Position numbers and translations under genes: made by a program. 64,000 bases of DNA, taken from contig NZ_JAIFZQ010000020.1 in assembly GCF_019710585.1 (NCBI RefSeq), forward strand, positions 838,265-902,264, given 5' to 3'. Origin of the DNA: Arthrobacter sp. MAHUQ-56. GTDB taxonomy: Bacteria; Actinomycetota; Actinomycetes; Actinomycetales; Micrococcaceae. Of the stretch, positions 29,568-39,297 are shown one piece after another. Below the pieces are notes generated by a model. That model was given only the letters and a program-made list of their open reading frames with translations. It was not told the DNA's origin and made no database searches. How positions within the stretch are numbered: position 1 is the stretch's first letter; each line of letters begins with the position of its first letter.

Positions 29568-30298
29568 TGGGAAACGAAGCAATCGTTGTTGAAAACGTCT
29601 CCAAACGATTCAATTTGCGCCACACCCGATCGCTGAAAGAAACCGTCGTCTGGCTTTTCAAAGGACGCCGGGGCGATCTTTCCTCCACATTCATGGCACT
29701 GGACGGCGTCGATTTAACCGTAAATTCCGGAGAATCAGTCGCGCTGCTCGGCTACAACGGATCGGGCAAATCAACGTTGCTAAAACTGATCTCCGGTGTC
29801 ATGGGTTCGGATAGTGGGAGTGTGCGAACCCGCGGGAAAGTTGCCGGACTTATTGAGGTAGGGGCTGGCTTCCACCCCGACCTTACGGGACGCGAGAATG
29901 TATATCTCAATGGCGTGATTCTTGGTATGACGGAGCAAGAGACCACCGAGCGTTTTGATGAAATTGTTGAGTTCTCTGAAATCGGCAAGTTTATTGATAC
30001 AGAGGTCAAGTTCTATTCGTCGGGCATGTTCTTGCGGCTGGCATTTTCGGTCGCCGTGCACACGAGGCCGGACGTCTTCCTCATTGATGAGATCCTGTCG
30101 GTCGGTGACGAACCTTTCCAGAAGAAATGCCTTGCCCGTGTGCAGGAACTGCGCTCATCCGGGACCACCCTTGTGGTCGTCAGTCATGATTTGGACATGG
30201 TGAGCAGAGTCTGTGACCGGGGCGTGGTCTTGCGTCAAGGCCAGAAGATCGCGGACGGTCCCATTGCAGATGCAGTCCGGCTGTTACGGGAGAACTAG
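29567..30298 (+). CDS. ABC polysaccharide export ATPase (Wzt-like)
   Basis: 243-residue nucleotide-binding subunit: Walker A LLGYNGSGKSTLLKL, signature SSGMFLRLAFSVAV in place of LSGGQ (typical for glycan and teichoic-acid exporters), Walker B DVFLIDEILSVGDEPF and the switch histidine in VVSHDLDM. It ends soon after the ATPase core and so lacks the C-terminal carbohydrate-binding domain of O-antigen Wzt proteins, implying recognition of the lipid carrier, not a terminal sugar. Its GTG overlaps the permease stop by one base. Confidence 0.92.
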
Positions 30299-31974
30299 TG
30301 CAAGCTGTAACAATCAATTCGGTGACACCGGAAGGACCTATGACACGAGCACGGATGCTTTTCGACATCATCGACGGCGGGGAAAGCGGTCTTGCTGGGG
30401 GCCGAGGACGGCTGAGCGGGCGTGAGGTTGGACTGCTGGTAGGGGCGTTGAATTACCATTCACTGGTTCATCCTGGCCGGGAATTCAAAGTTGTCGTCCT
30501 TCGCGCCCCTGACGGGGAGTACCCGAGGCTGACAGACCAGTCCTGCCACCGCCTTGAATGGAAAGCTGACCGGACGGCTATCTGCTCCTTAACTGTAGTC
30601 AGCGCCCTCAAGGCCGGCGCTTACTTCGACAGCGCCATCATGCCGCTTGTCATTGACCTCGGAGGTGAGGGTTCAGAAGGTGGTGCCAGCTTCTATGACC
30701 GCGCTGGGCTTAAGGGGAAAGTCTTCAAACGCGTTCGATTTGGCGCTCCGATTATTTTCGATGCCATGCGACAGGGCCTCACGGATGTTTACGAGAAGCG
30801 CGTTGTGCCGCGACGTCGTTCCCAGCGGATGGCGGCACCCGAAGTGAGCTCGTACCTCTCCGAGAGGGGGGAGCAGGGACGGCCCCCCGCGATACTTTTC
30901 GGATTGCACTGGCTGGAAATGGGCGGCGCCGAGCGGTGGGCCCTGGAGTCCATTGCCGTCGCCAAAGAGGCGGGATTCCTTCCAATCGTGCTGACCGATA
31001 AAGACTCATCCCATCCTTGGATAGACCGGCCTGAACTCGATGGAGCCTTAGTACTCCCGATGAGTTTTCCGCTACCACAAGGCGAAGAAGCTGATTTGCT
31101 CCTCGCCCTGCTTCGGGAGTTCTCCATTCGGGGTATCCACGTTCACCATAACAATTGGCTGTACCACCGCTTGCCCTGGTTCAAGGCCTTTGACCCTTCT
31201 ATTCCAATCGTAGACACGCTGCATATCCTCGAATGGCGCACTGGCGGCTTCGTCGAAGTTTCAGTCAAGCTTTCGAACGTAATTGACATACATCATGTCA
31301 TCTCGCCGCAACTAAGGGACTATCTCGCTCTTCTGCGAGACGTACCGAAGAGCCGGGTGGCTTTAGCACCACTGTATGGGTTGTCAGATCAGTTTGTGCC
31401 GCTTGCAGTCCCTCCGGCTAACGAATCTGGCCGACCTTTCACGATCGCGTTTGTGGGAAGGCTGAGTCAGCAGAAGCGTCCCTACCTTTTCCTTCGTTAC
31501 GCGGCGGAACTGAAGAAGACGGTCGAACGCGAGGTGAAGTTTATAGTCCACGGTGATGGGGCGCTATTGGAAGAGACGCAAAGGTTGATCCGGCAGTATG
31601 GATTGTCTGGCAGCGTTGAACTTCGCCATCCTCCCTACCCTGTGAGCGACACCCTGGCTGAGGCAGATTTGTTGGTTGTTTCTTCTGATAACGAAGGGCT
31701 CACGCTGACGACATTCGAGGCGACAGCCATGAACGTGGCTGTCTTGTCGACCGACGTTGGCTCACAAGCGTCTCTGGTTGCCAGCCAAGCCTTGCTGCCA
31801 CGCCAGCCGTTCGCTTTTATCAAGGAAGCGGTAGCACGGACGCGCGCCTTGATGTCCTCGGAAGCGCTTCGCATGGATATAGTCGCCGAGCAGCAGAAAA
31901 AGATCATGGCCTTGAAACAGTTCCCGGACGCGCGCGGGTGGACGAAGGGGCTTTACGAAGGGTGGAAAGTATGA
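30298..31974 (+). CDS. GT4-family glycosyltransferase with N-terminal extension
   Basis: 558 residues. The C-terminal ~360 form a GT-B retaining transferase: GLHWLEMGGAERW near 200, FTIAFVGRLSQQKRP near 380, and the donor-site pattern SSDNEGLTLTTFEA near 462, where the two glutamates match the EX7E motif. The first ~190 residues are unlike standard GT4 enzymes (SGREVGLLVGALNYHSLVHPG) and not recognised. Starts at GTG on the previous stop (TAGTG). Context suggests it assembles the exported galactofuranose-containing glycan; donor and acceptor cannot be read from sequence. Confidence 0.85.
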   Translation: MQAVTINSVTPEGPMTRARMLFDIIDGGESGLAGGRGRLSGREVGLLVGALNYHSLVHPGREFKVVVLRAPDGEYPRLTDQSCHRLEWKADRTAICSLTVVSALKAGAYFDSAIMPLVIDLGGEGSEGGASFYDRAGLKGKVFKRVRFGAPIIFDAMRQGLTDVYEKRVVPRRRSQRMAAPEVSSYLSERGEQGRPPAILFGLHWLEMGGAERWALESIAVAKEAGFLPIVLTDKDSSHPWIDRPELDGALVLPMSFPLPQGEEADLLLALLREFSIRGIHVHHNNWLYHRLPWFKAFDPSIPIVDTLHILEWRTGGFVEVSVKLSNVIDIHHVISPQLRDYLALLRDVPKSRVALAPLYGLSDQFVPLAVPPANESGRPFTIAFVGRLSQQKRPYLFLRYAAELKKTVEREVKFIVHGDGALLEETQRLIRQYGLSGSVELRHPPYPVSDTLAEADLLVVSSDNEGLTLTTFEATAMNVAVLSTDVGSQASLVASQALLPRQPFAFIKEAVARTRALMSSEALRMDIVAEQQKKIMALKQFPDARGWTKGLYEGWKV

Positions 31975-32873
31975 CCGATAAAGTTGCGGCAGTCGTGGTG
32001 ACTTATAACCGGGTTAACAAGCTAGGCAGGGTTTTAGATTCAATTCTTGCTCAGTCGCGCAGTGTTGACATGCTGGTTGTGGTGGATAACGCCAGCAGTG
32101 ATTCCACTGCCAACCTCTTGGCGGCCTATAAGGAGGATTCTCGGGTCGAGGTTGTCCGCCTTGAAACGAACACTGGGGGGGCCGGCGGGTTTGCCGCCGG
32201 TATGGAAAGAGCGTACGAGCTCGGCGCAGACTGGGCCTGGATAATGGATGACGACTGCTACACGGGTGAGACTGCTCTCGAGGCGTTGTTGTCAGGGCAT
32301 GCAGCAGCAGAAGCCGAATTGGGTCGCCCCATACCTTACAGCTGCTCATTGGTGCGCTATACGGACGGGTCGATCTGTGAGATGAACAACCCGGGAACCG
32401 CTTGGGACTGGGGACGCCTGATCGCCAAGGGGCAAAACAGCGTCATCATTACTAACTGTTCCTTTGTTTCCGTCTTGATTCCCCGGCGGTCTATCGCCAA
32501 GTATGGCCTGCCATTGGTCGAATACTTTATTTGGTTTGACGATATGGAATACACGCTCCGGATCAGCGCGGAAGGTCCCGGCATACAGGTTCTGGACAGC
32601 TGCGTGGTGCATGACATGCCTGACAACCGCGGGGTGAATTTCGGCGACGTGAACTTCGATAATGCGTGGAAGTTCTTCTACGGCGCTCGTAACGAGTCGT
32701 CCTACCGCTGGCATCACGACAACAAGCTCGACTGGCTCCGGTTCGTCGTGAGTACCTTCGTCTGGATGCGACGCGGCAGAGTAGGACGAGGTCTTCAGCT
32801 TGGCATCGCTAAGAAGATTCTCGAAGGAGTAAAGTTCAACCCTTCTCCCAAGCAGGTGCGGAGCGTCGCCTGA
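31971..32873 (+). CDS. GT2-family glycosyltransferase, GlfT1-like
   Basis: 300-residue GT-A inverting transferase. VVVTYNR starts the nucleotide-binding fold; NTGGAGGFAAGMERA and WIMDDDCYTG (the metal-binding DDD) resemble mycobacterial galactofuranosyltransferase GlfT1 (Rv3782), which adds the first Galf residues. Further on, YFIWFDDMEYTLR is the acceptor-side acidic motif. ATG 31971 overlaps the previous stop by four bases. In M. tuberculosis GlfT1 also sits with an ABC exporter pair, so a Galf transferase role is a reasonable inference. Confidence 0.87.
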   Translation: MTDKVAAVVVTYNRVNKLGRVLDSILAQSRSVDMLVVVDNASSDSTANLLAAYKEDSRVEVVRLETNTGGAGGFAAGMERAYELGADWAWIMDDDCYTGETALEALLSGHAAAEAELGRPIPYSCSLVRYTDGSICEMNNPGTAWDWGRLIAKGQNSVIITNCSFVSVLIPRRSIAKYGLPLVEYFIWFDDMEYTLRISAEGPGIQVLDSCVVHDMPDNRGVNFGDVNFDNAWKFFYGARNESSYRWHHDNKLDWLRFVVSTFVWMRRGRVGRGLQLGIAKKILEGVKFNPSPKQVRSVA

Positions 32874-32887
32874 AATGTCCGCAACGC

Positions 32888-32930
32888 GCAGCCGCGCCCT
32901 TTCTGCTCGATGTAGGTAGGGTGCGGCTGC
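32888..32930 (+). terminator. Terminator of the glf operon
   Basis: 12-bp arms (GCAGCCGCGCCC and GGGTGCGGCTGC, one G-T pair) around a 19-nt loop, followed by TCTTC. It lies 14 bases after the last gene of the operon. Confidence 0.75.
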
Positions 32931-33074
32931 TCTTCGGCTCCTGCCCGGTTCGGCTCTTCGTGGTTGGTGGGGAATTGCGTTCGTGTCGTTGAAGACAATG
33001 GGGCCCATGGCCCTACTGGGTTGAGCCCACCGGGATCGCAGCCGTTGCTGCCACCATTCCGACTACCGCATCAT

Positions 33075-33655
33075 TTCCACCAGCGTCACCGCCGGCAGGT
33101 CATCGTCGACACCGACCAGCCACCGCGCTGCCCGAGCTGTGAAGTCATCGCCTCCCGGCGGAAAGAGCGGCGCCTTCAACGGGTCCGTGATATTCCGTCG
33201 CCGGGCCGGGGGTGCTCTGGTCCAAGTACCGCTGGTACTGCGAAGAAGTGGACTGTGAGCGGCTGTGGTGCTTTGAATCCACGCCGCAGGTGCCGCGCCG
33301 TGCCCGCTCCACTGGCAGGCTGCGGGACCAGCGTGGACTCGGTTATCGTTCTGACCGGGCGGTGTCGGAGACAGCTGCCGGCTCCGCCGTGTCTTGGTGG
33401 ATGGTCCGGGCGGTGGTGACCGAGGCATGCTTGCTGCGGTTGCCGGACGTGGACAAGCTCAGCCCTCGGATGCTGGGCATGGATGAGCACCGGTTCCGCT
33501 CCGTGAGCTACTTCCAGGACCCGTCAAACGACGGCGTGAATCCGGTTCGAACCGTGGATGACGACGATCGTTGACCTGGACACCGGCCAGGTCCTCGGTG
33601 TCGTCGACGGCCGGGACCACACGGGGCGTCGGGGAGCATTCTTTCCGATCCGTTG
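33075..33655 (+). pseudogene. Decayed ISL3-family transposase
   Basis: Fragments in successive frames spell an ISL3 transposase: a zinc-finger part VIVDTDQPPRCPSC with ERRLQRVRDIP, then (frame shift near 33205) RWYCEEVDCERLWCFESTPQ and RMLGMDEHRFRSV, then (shift near 33545) WMTTIVDLDTGQVLGVVDGRD before the match stops. At least two frameshifts and loss of the C-terminal half show it is dead. No terminal inverted repeats could be assigned. Confidence 0.8.
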
Positions 33656-33659
33656 AATA

Positions 33660-34532
33660 GGGTTTCTTCCGTTACATCGCTGTGGATGCGTAGCATCACA
33701 TCCTTCGCGCGGAGGGCCCTGATGCTAGCCCCACACTATGACTGGTAAACAATCAAGGCCAATCACTAGTTGAGTACGATTCTCTGGTGAGGGCATTACT
33801 CCGAACTTAGGCCCGAACAAAGGTGTGCAGTTAGGGTTAGCCGCTGAGAGCATACCTTCGGTCTGACGTACACGGCCGGACTCCACGGATGTTGGCGGCC
33901 GCCGACGAAACGCGTCGAATTCGTCTTCCCGAGAGTCGCGAGACCCCGCGTCGTACACCGGTTTTTCCCATTTCGGGTGAGCCGCTGTACTTTTCCTCAT
34001 ACCCTGCACTCATCCGGACTGGCGATCCCCTGCAGGAGCGCTAGAAGGTGTCAATCGACCTGAAGCCGGGATGGAACCCAGAGGATGGGGAGGTGGCAGT
34101 CCTCGGCAAGAGTGCGTTCTGCCATACAGTGGCTCGCGGGCGAAGGTACGAAAGGAAAGCTCACCAATACCCAACTATTCTGCTCATCTCCGTAGTTGCT
34201 CTTCCACCAGAGGCGACCAGATCGAGCATTTCCTCCATCGGATGAGTTTAACGGCCGGGGAATGGGCTCCCCCCACTCCGTCCACAGGAAGGCCTGACCG
34301 CCGCTGGTCCGAGCTCATAGCTCAGTCGTCCCGCGAAATTTTCATCATGCCGAGGGTGCTTGCAGCGCCCCGAAGTCACAAGTAAGAGTCTTACTCGAGC
34401 CCGTCGACGATGCCCGAGTCCTCCTGCCCGGCAAGGTTCGATACCGTCAATCCGGTAGTCTTGAAAGAGTGCCGCCGGGGAGTTGGCTCCCTGATGCCTC
34501 GGACAAACTCCTTTGATAATGCTGAGGAATCC
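33660..34532. other. No gene recognised
   Basis: About 870 bases between the ISL3 remnant and the acyltransferase. Reading frames here are short, lack ribosome sites and resemble nothing I know. Probably decayed sequence; the last ~100 bases must contain the acyltransferase promoter. Confidence 0.5.
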
Positions 34533-35771
34533 ATGCAAGAAAAAGTCATGATAAAGACGCCCCCCGGTGAGGGGGCTGCCGCTGTAACGCAGGTGCATGC
34601 CCTGACAGGAGTGCGGATAGTTGCTGCCATGTGGGTGGTCCTGTTTCATATTCGGGGCAATCTCGCCTCCGAATTCCCCGAGTTAGCAGAGCTCTTAGGA
34701 CCAGTCCTGGCTCACGGCGAGCTTGGAGTTGACCTCTTTTTTGCATTGAGCGGGTATGTGCTGGCATTGAACTATGGCGACCGCATGGGGTTGAAGCTAA
34801 ACCGTAAAGCTACTCTCAAATTTTGGTGGGCGCGTCTGGCCCGGGTATGGCCGGCTTACGCCTTCATGCTTGTGTTTACCGCTGTTTGGCATGGGGTGCT
34901 GCTTGCACGACACAGTGCTGACCCTGTCGCTGTACGCGACTTCAGCGTGGCCAGCTTCCTCCGTCAGCTGTCATTGGTGGTGCAGTGGACAGAGCCCGGA
35001 TTTGAGAGACTGACATGGAACGGTGCTGCTTGGTCCGTGTCGGCCGAAGCGTTCGCATATCTTTTGTTCCCGCTAATGGTTCTTCTAGTCTTCCGCCTCA
35101 ACCGGTCGCTCAGCACACGGTCTATGGTGATCATGGTCGGCATACTGCTTTTCCCGGTTGTCTTCTTTTCTTACGTTCTCGGGCTTTACGGAGCATGGAT
35201 GTGGCTGCTGCGGATATTATGCGCCTTCATGGCGGGCGCCCTTGCCTTCTACATCGTACGCAGGATCCCATCTTCAGGCCGTAACAGGCTTGTGGCAAGC
35301 CATGTCATTGTTGTTGCGACAGTATTGATCATCGCGGGATGCTTTTGGATAGACCGGACAGGGCGCTCTCAGTACATCGGTTTGCTCATTCCGGTACTTG
35401 TCTTGATCGTGGGTGCTTTGGGCATGGCGGACCGGCACATCGCGAAGCTCCTCGGAACCAGGCCCTTGGTGGTTGGCGGAATGGCCTCATACAGCATCTA
35501 TCTCGTGCATATGCCGGTGATAGAAATCTTTTGGAAAATGCAGATGACCTTCCCAGAAAGTCTTGGAGCAGGAACGCCCGGCGCTAAGCTCGGTTTCATT
35601 CTGTTGCCCGCAGTGGTCTCCGGTCTCGGTTATTGCTTGTGGCGGTTCTTCGAAGAGCCGGCTCGCCGGAAGATGCGGCTCATGTCGACGCAGAACATAC
35701 CTGAACGGGCAGTCGACGACCCCGCCGTTGACCACCAGGCCCATCATGCCGTGGGTAAGCGGATACCTTAG
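34533..35771 (+). CDS. Acyltransferase-3 family membrane protein (OafA-like)
   Basis: 412 residues with about ten membrane helices. The family signature HALTGVRIVAAMWVVLFHIRG sits at the N-terminus with the catalytic histidine in LFHIR, followed by GVDLFFALSGYVLA; the C-terminus has YSIYLVHMPVIE and WRFFEEPARRKMR. Members O-acetylate surface polysaccharides. ATG 34533 has GAGGA four to five bases upstream; an upstream in-frame ATG at 34410 is less likely. It stands alone between decayed insertion sequences, so it may be a separate modification cassette. Confidence 0.92.
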   Translation: MQEKVMIKTPPGEGAAAVTQVHALTGVRIVAAMWVVLFHIRGNLASEFPELAELLGPVLAHGELGVDLFFALSGYVLALNYGDRMGLKLNRKATLKFWWARLARVWPAYAFMLVFTAVWHGVLLARHSADPVAVRDFSVASFLRQLSLVVQWTEPGFERLTWNGAAWSVSAEAFAYLLFPLMVLLVFRLNRSLSTRSMVIMVGILLFPVVFFSYVLGLYGAWMWLLRILCAFMAGALAFYIVRRIPSSGRNRLVASHVIVVATVLIIAGCFWIDRTGRSQYIGLLIPVLVLIVGALGMADRHIAKLLGTRPLVVGGMASYSIYLVHMPVIEIFWKMQMTFPESLGAGTPGAKLGFILLPAVVSGLGYCLWRFFEEPARRKMRLMSTQNIPERAVDDPAVDHQAHHAVGKRIP

Positions 35772-36135
35772 ACCAATTCGCCCTTCAGAGGCCACTTCTG
35801 CCGTGTGGGGAAGCCGTTGAGCCCGTTGTAGGTCAGCGTGTAAGGCTTGCGCTGGTCTGCTGACAGGCCGCTTGAGTCGCCCAGCCTTTCCATTGCCTGT
35901 GGCCGATAAAGTACGGCCCTTGCTTTCGATTTTGACCTCCGCGAGGAAAAGGCAAGATCGGTAGCTGCATGGATTGCGAGGATCATGTAGATCCCGACTC
36001 CTGGGTCAACCTGGCGCGGTACTTACTCCGGAGCCCGTGACTTCGCTCCGCTGTCAGCGATGGTCGAAAAATGAGCCATTTCGCGGGCGGAGTTCAGCGG
36101 TCGTCGCAGCAATTTATGGTTCGGTGGATGGTGAA
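35772..36135. other. No gene recognised
   Basis: A 72-codon minus-strand frame exists (35768-35986) but no family resemblance or ribosome site supports it. The right end merges into the degenerate IS30 sequence. Confidence 0.4.
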
Positions 36136-36139
36136 GTCA

Positions 36140-36960
36140 GTCTAGTTAGGTGTTCCATAGGGCTCTGCCTTCCCAGGATTCTGCGTGGCCGCTGTTTGAG
36201 TTCGGCGGCGACAATAGCGAGGTTTTCGCGGTGAGGATACCCAGGTCTGTTCCTTTCGGAAAGTATTGGCGGAGCTGTCGCATGGCTTCAGCCAGTCGAT
36301 AGCGCAGGTTTTCAGCTCCACGGTCTATACCATCGCACAAGGATGATGAATTGAGTGGTCCCTTCGACCAGTGCGGCGATGGCCGACAGGCCGCCCTTTC
36401 CAATGACTAAATCCCCTTCCTAATGACCTGGTACTAATCCGTTGATAACCTCTGCAGTCCTGTTTCGGATCATGACCACGTCAGGGAAGCGCTTGGTCCG
36501 GTGTTCCTTGCGACGCCGCGGTCGGCGACCTGTCCGCCCCGCTGCGTAGGGAGACTGCAGCATCTACGGCCAAGTCAAGGCTTCGACGCACGTACAGGGC
36601 TTGATATTCGGTCTCTGGAACCACGTGCATTCCGGTTGTGCCGGAGAACTCGGTGCGCACGCGGTTGCTGATCTGGCGAGGGCTCCAGCGTTGTTTCCGA
36701 TGTTCGCGCACGAACTCATGGAGTTCCGGGTTGGCGGCGATCTTCCCGGACTGCTGGCGGCTTCGTCTACGGTTCGGCGCTGAGCTGGGCCATCCGCGGA
36801 CGGTGGTTGCCGGACGGTTCGTGGATGTTCCGGGGGATCTCTCGGCTCACGGTCGACGGATTGCGCCCGAGTTCCACGGCAATAGCGTGAATGCTTCGCC
36901 CGATGCAGGGGTCCACGATCCGTGATCAGTTCCGACTCCGAGAGAAATCGGGCAGAACAA
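36140..36960 (-). pseudogene. Heavily decayed IS30-family transposase
   Basis: Fragments on the minus strand follow IS30 order: IHAIAVELGRNPSTVSREI, then REHRKQRWSPRQISNRVRTEF, VVPETEYQALYVR, then VVMIRNRTAEVINGLVPGH and IGKGGLSAIAALVEGTTQFI, GAENLRYRLAEAMRQL and AIVAAELKQRPRRILG. Frame changes and in-frame stops separate the pieces, and part of the DDE domain is missing. Confidence 0.78.
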
Positions 36961-37022
36961 CTGAATGCCCGTGGCGCCATCGAGTGCCTTAACTGCGGCG
37001 GATTCCCACGATCCGGCAAGCC

Positions 37023-37825
37023 TCAGAATTGCGTATCGTGCCAGGGGTGGCGGGGTTTGATCAGGATGTGTTTGGCGCCCAGTGCGGCCAGCGCGTCCTG
37101 GAAGTCGCGGGAAAGTCGGTAGGCGAAGGCGTTGTCGGTCATGACCCGGCGCACCGGGGCTCCGTTGGCTGCCATGGCGGCCGATGCCCTGGTGAGGAAC
37201 CCGGCGCAGGTTGGTCCTTCCTCGTCAGGCAGGACCTCAGCGTACGCGAGCCGGGTGTGGTCATCGACAGCCACATGGACGTAGTCGAAGCCCAGGTTTT
37301 TGCCCGAGGAGCGGTGGTTGGCGGAGCTCTGGCCCAGGTCGGCCCGCCAGCCTCCGCCCTCGGGGATACGCCCGAGTTTCCTGACATCGACGTGGAGCAA
37401 GTCGCCCGGGGCATGGCGTTCATAGCGGCGGTCCGTGGACCGAGAGGCCCGGATCCTTGCCCGGTCAGCGGGTCAAGGTCCCACAGTGTTGGCATGCCGG
37501 CCCGGGCGAGAATTCGGGAGACGGACCTAGCGCTGATGCCGGAGCGCCGTGCCAGATCGGCCGGTCCTTCGCGGTGCTTCACACGCTGGGTCAGGACATC
37601 GGCCACCACGTTCGCCGGTGTCGCGTGCGGGCACGAGTTCGGCCGAGAGCTGCGGTCCTCAAGACCGTCCCAGCCCTCGGCGCGGTGCCGGCCCAGCCAG
37701 CGATGTGCGCAGGCGCGCGAGACGCCCATTTCTTTGGCGACGTGGGCACCCGCACGGCCCGAGAGGACGCGCTCGACGATGATCCGCCTACCCCTTGGGG
37801 TCAGGCGGGCGTTACGGTGGGACAT
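37023..37825 (-). pseudogene. IS481-family transposase, frameshifted and truncated
   Basis: The N-terminal half (from ATG 37825, MSHRNARLTPRGRRIIVERV) carries the helix-turn-helix region; near 37400 the frame shifts and the catalytic half continues as LLHVDVRKLGRIPEGGGWRAD through VHVAVDDHTRLAYAEVLPDE and RRVMTDNAFAYRL to HILIKPRHPWHDTQF, then stops. The last part of the DDE domain (the conserved E region) is missing where it abuts the IS30 remnant. Upstream, at 37850-37905, TGGTAACCACCA is probably the IS terminal repeat. Confidence 0.85.
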
Positions 37826-37918
37826 GAAGACCTCTTAGTCGTTGGCTGTGTGTGGTAACCACCAACCTAAGAGGTCTTCACCTATTCACGATGTAACCAA
37901 CGTCCTGACTCAGTACAC

Positions 37919-38779
37919 CTAGACCGTGCTTTCAACGACGAGCTCGTGACCCATTCGCTTACGAAGCCGCATATATGCGAGACGGCGGGCATAGGACATC
38001 CCGATTGCCTTCAAATTGCCGACGGCCAGGTCCAACGCGGTTAGCAAGCCTGGGTGCTTGCGAGCGACTTCTTTGTGAAATGCGATGGCTTGGCGCGACT
38101 GTTGCTGCGCCAAGCGAACGCTCCACTGGCTACCGCTGATTCGAAAGGTTGCGAGGCTCCGACGAAGTGCGACAACGTCCCCATGGAAGCAGATCCGAGC
38201 GTAGGTGGCCTCATCGATCAGGTAAGGGTTCTCGTCGTCCCATCCGCCTTCCGCCTCCAACAAGTCCTTCCTAAACATTACGCACGCCGGCTCACCAAAA
38301 ATATTCGATCCGGCCACAACCGTGGCCCGTACCGCTTTGGCGCCAGGGACAAGGCCCGAAATGCCTTGCAACCCCCGCCTTCTGGTGAAGATTCGTCCCG
38401 AGGCGTCGACGAGGTCGCGCTGACTGGCAACCAGGACTGCGGTCGGATGTTCTTCAAAGGCTGCAACCTGTTCCTCAAGCGCCGTTGGCGCGATAAGGTC
38501 ATCACCGCAAACGAGTTTGATCAAGGTCCCCCGAGCCTCTGAACTCACCCTGTTCCAATTTGCCTTCGCGCCACCACCTACGGGTGTGGGGCTCAGAATA
38601 CGAAGCCGGGGGTGTCCTCTGAAGCTCTCAATCACCTCCATCGTTGAGTCGACTGAAGAGTGGTCGGCGATAACTACCTCATAGTCCTCATACGATTGGT
38701 TGAGGACGGATTCGAGGGTTTCAGCTATGTATTGTTCGTTGTTGTAGGCGGGTATGACTACGGAGACTTTCGGTGTCAT
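37919..38779 (-). CDS. GT2-family glycosyltransferase
   Basis: 286-residue GT-A transferase: KVSVVIPAYNNEQYIAETLESVLNQSY at the N-terminus, and an acidic KLVCGDDLIAP motif near 90 as metal/nucleotide site. The C-terminus is basic without a membrane helix, so it is a soluble or peripheral enzyme. ATG 38779 overlaps the gtrA-like gene by four bases. Last gene of a five-gene minus-strand operon that starts near 43745. Donor and acceptor sugars are not evident. The IS481 remnant lies immediately downstream. Confidence 0.88.
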   Translation of the reverse strand: MTPKVSVVIPAYNNEQYIAETLESVLNQSYEDYEVVIADHSSVDSTMEVIESFRGHPRLRILSPTPVGGGAKANWNRVSSEARGTLIKLVCGDDLIAPTALEEQVAAFEEHPTAVLVASQRDLVDASGRIFTRRRGLQGISGLVPGAKAVRATVVAGSNIFGEPACVMFRKDLLEAEGGWDDENPYLIDEATYARICFHGDVVALRRSLATFRISGSQWSVRLAQQQSRQAIAFHKEVARKHPGLLTALDLAVGNLKAIGMSYARRLAYMRLRKRMGHELVVESTV

Positions 38780-39297
38780 GCTGTCTCTTCCTCTGTCGTG
38801 CTACTAAGTTGATGGGCATTATGTTCCCGCTTCACGGGTGACTGCTTTCGGCGAAACGAGAAGTGTCGGTGGCCGAAGTAGCTGATCACCACCGACAAGA
38901 AGGTGATGGCAAGCTGAGTCGGAATCCTTGGAAAAAGCAGGAAGTCGGCAAACAGTGAGAGCAATCCGACGTTCACCAGCAGCGATGTGAGGTTGACCAG
39001 AGCAAACCGACCCAGATCCAGCCATACATGTCCTTTGACTCGAAATACAAGTTTCCGATAAACGAAAAAGACCGCGACGAGAGAGACAGTCCATGAAGCG
39101 GACAAAAGGACAAAAGATGGAGTATCCGGCAAAGCAAGGGCGAGAGCAACGAACAGCCCTGTGCTAAAGGCTGTGTTTGCGCCACCAACCAGGAGGAAGG
39201 CAACCCGCTGGTCCTTGACAAATTTCATCAGCGGCCCCGGTGGCCCTGAATGAATCCCGCGTACTGGCTCGTCCGCTTCAGGTCGATGGGAAGACAT
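38776..39297 (-). CDS. GtrA-family membrane protein
   Basis: 173 residues with four membrane helices (starting FLLVGGANTAFSTGLFVALAL). GtrA-family proteins are thought to flip polyprenyl-phosphate-linked sugars used by a partner glycosyltransferase. The terminal FGHRHFSFRR is typical. ATG 39297 overlaps the stop of the preceding gene by one base, so coupled translation is likely. Its partner may be the dolichol-phosphate-sugar-synthase-like GT2 at 42675-43745 in the same operon. Confidence 0.88.
   Translation of the reverse strand: MSSHRPEADEPVRGIHSGPPGPLMKFVKDQRVAFLLVGGANTAFSTGLFVALALALPDTPSFVLLSASWTVSLVAVFFVYRKLVFRVKGHVWLDLGRFALVNLTSLLVNVGLLSLFADFLLFPRIPTQLAITFLSVVISYFGHRHFSFRRKQSPVKREHNAHQLSSTTEEETA

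Noticed and set aside
33725..34009. 94-codon minus-strand frame in the gap before the acyltransferase
   Set aside because: No ribosome site, no family resemblance, surrounded by decayed insertion sequence.
37023..37825. IS481 frame change as programmed -1 frameshifting
   Set aside because: Considered because some IS use frameshifting, but the C-terminal end is also lost and the element abuts other debris, so mutation is simpler.
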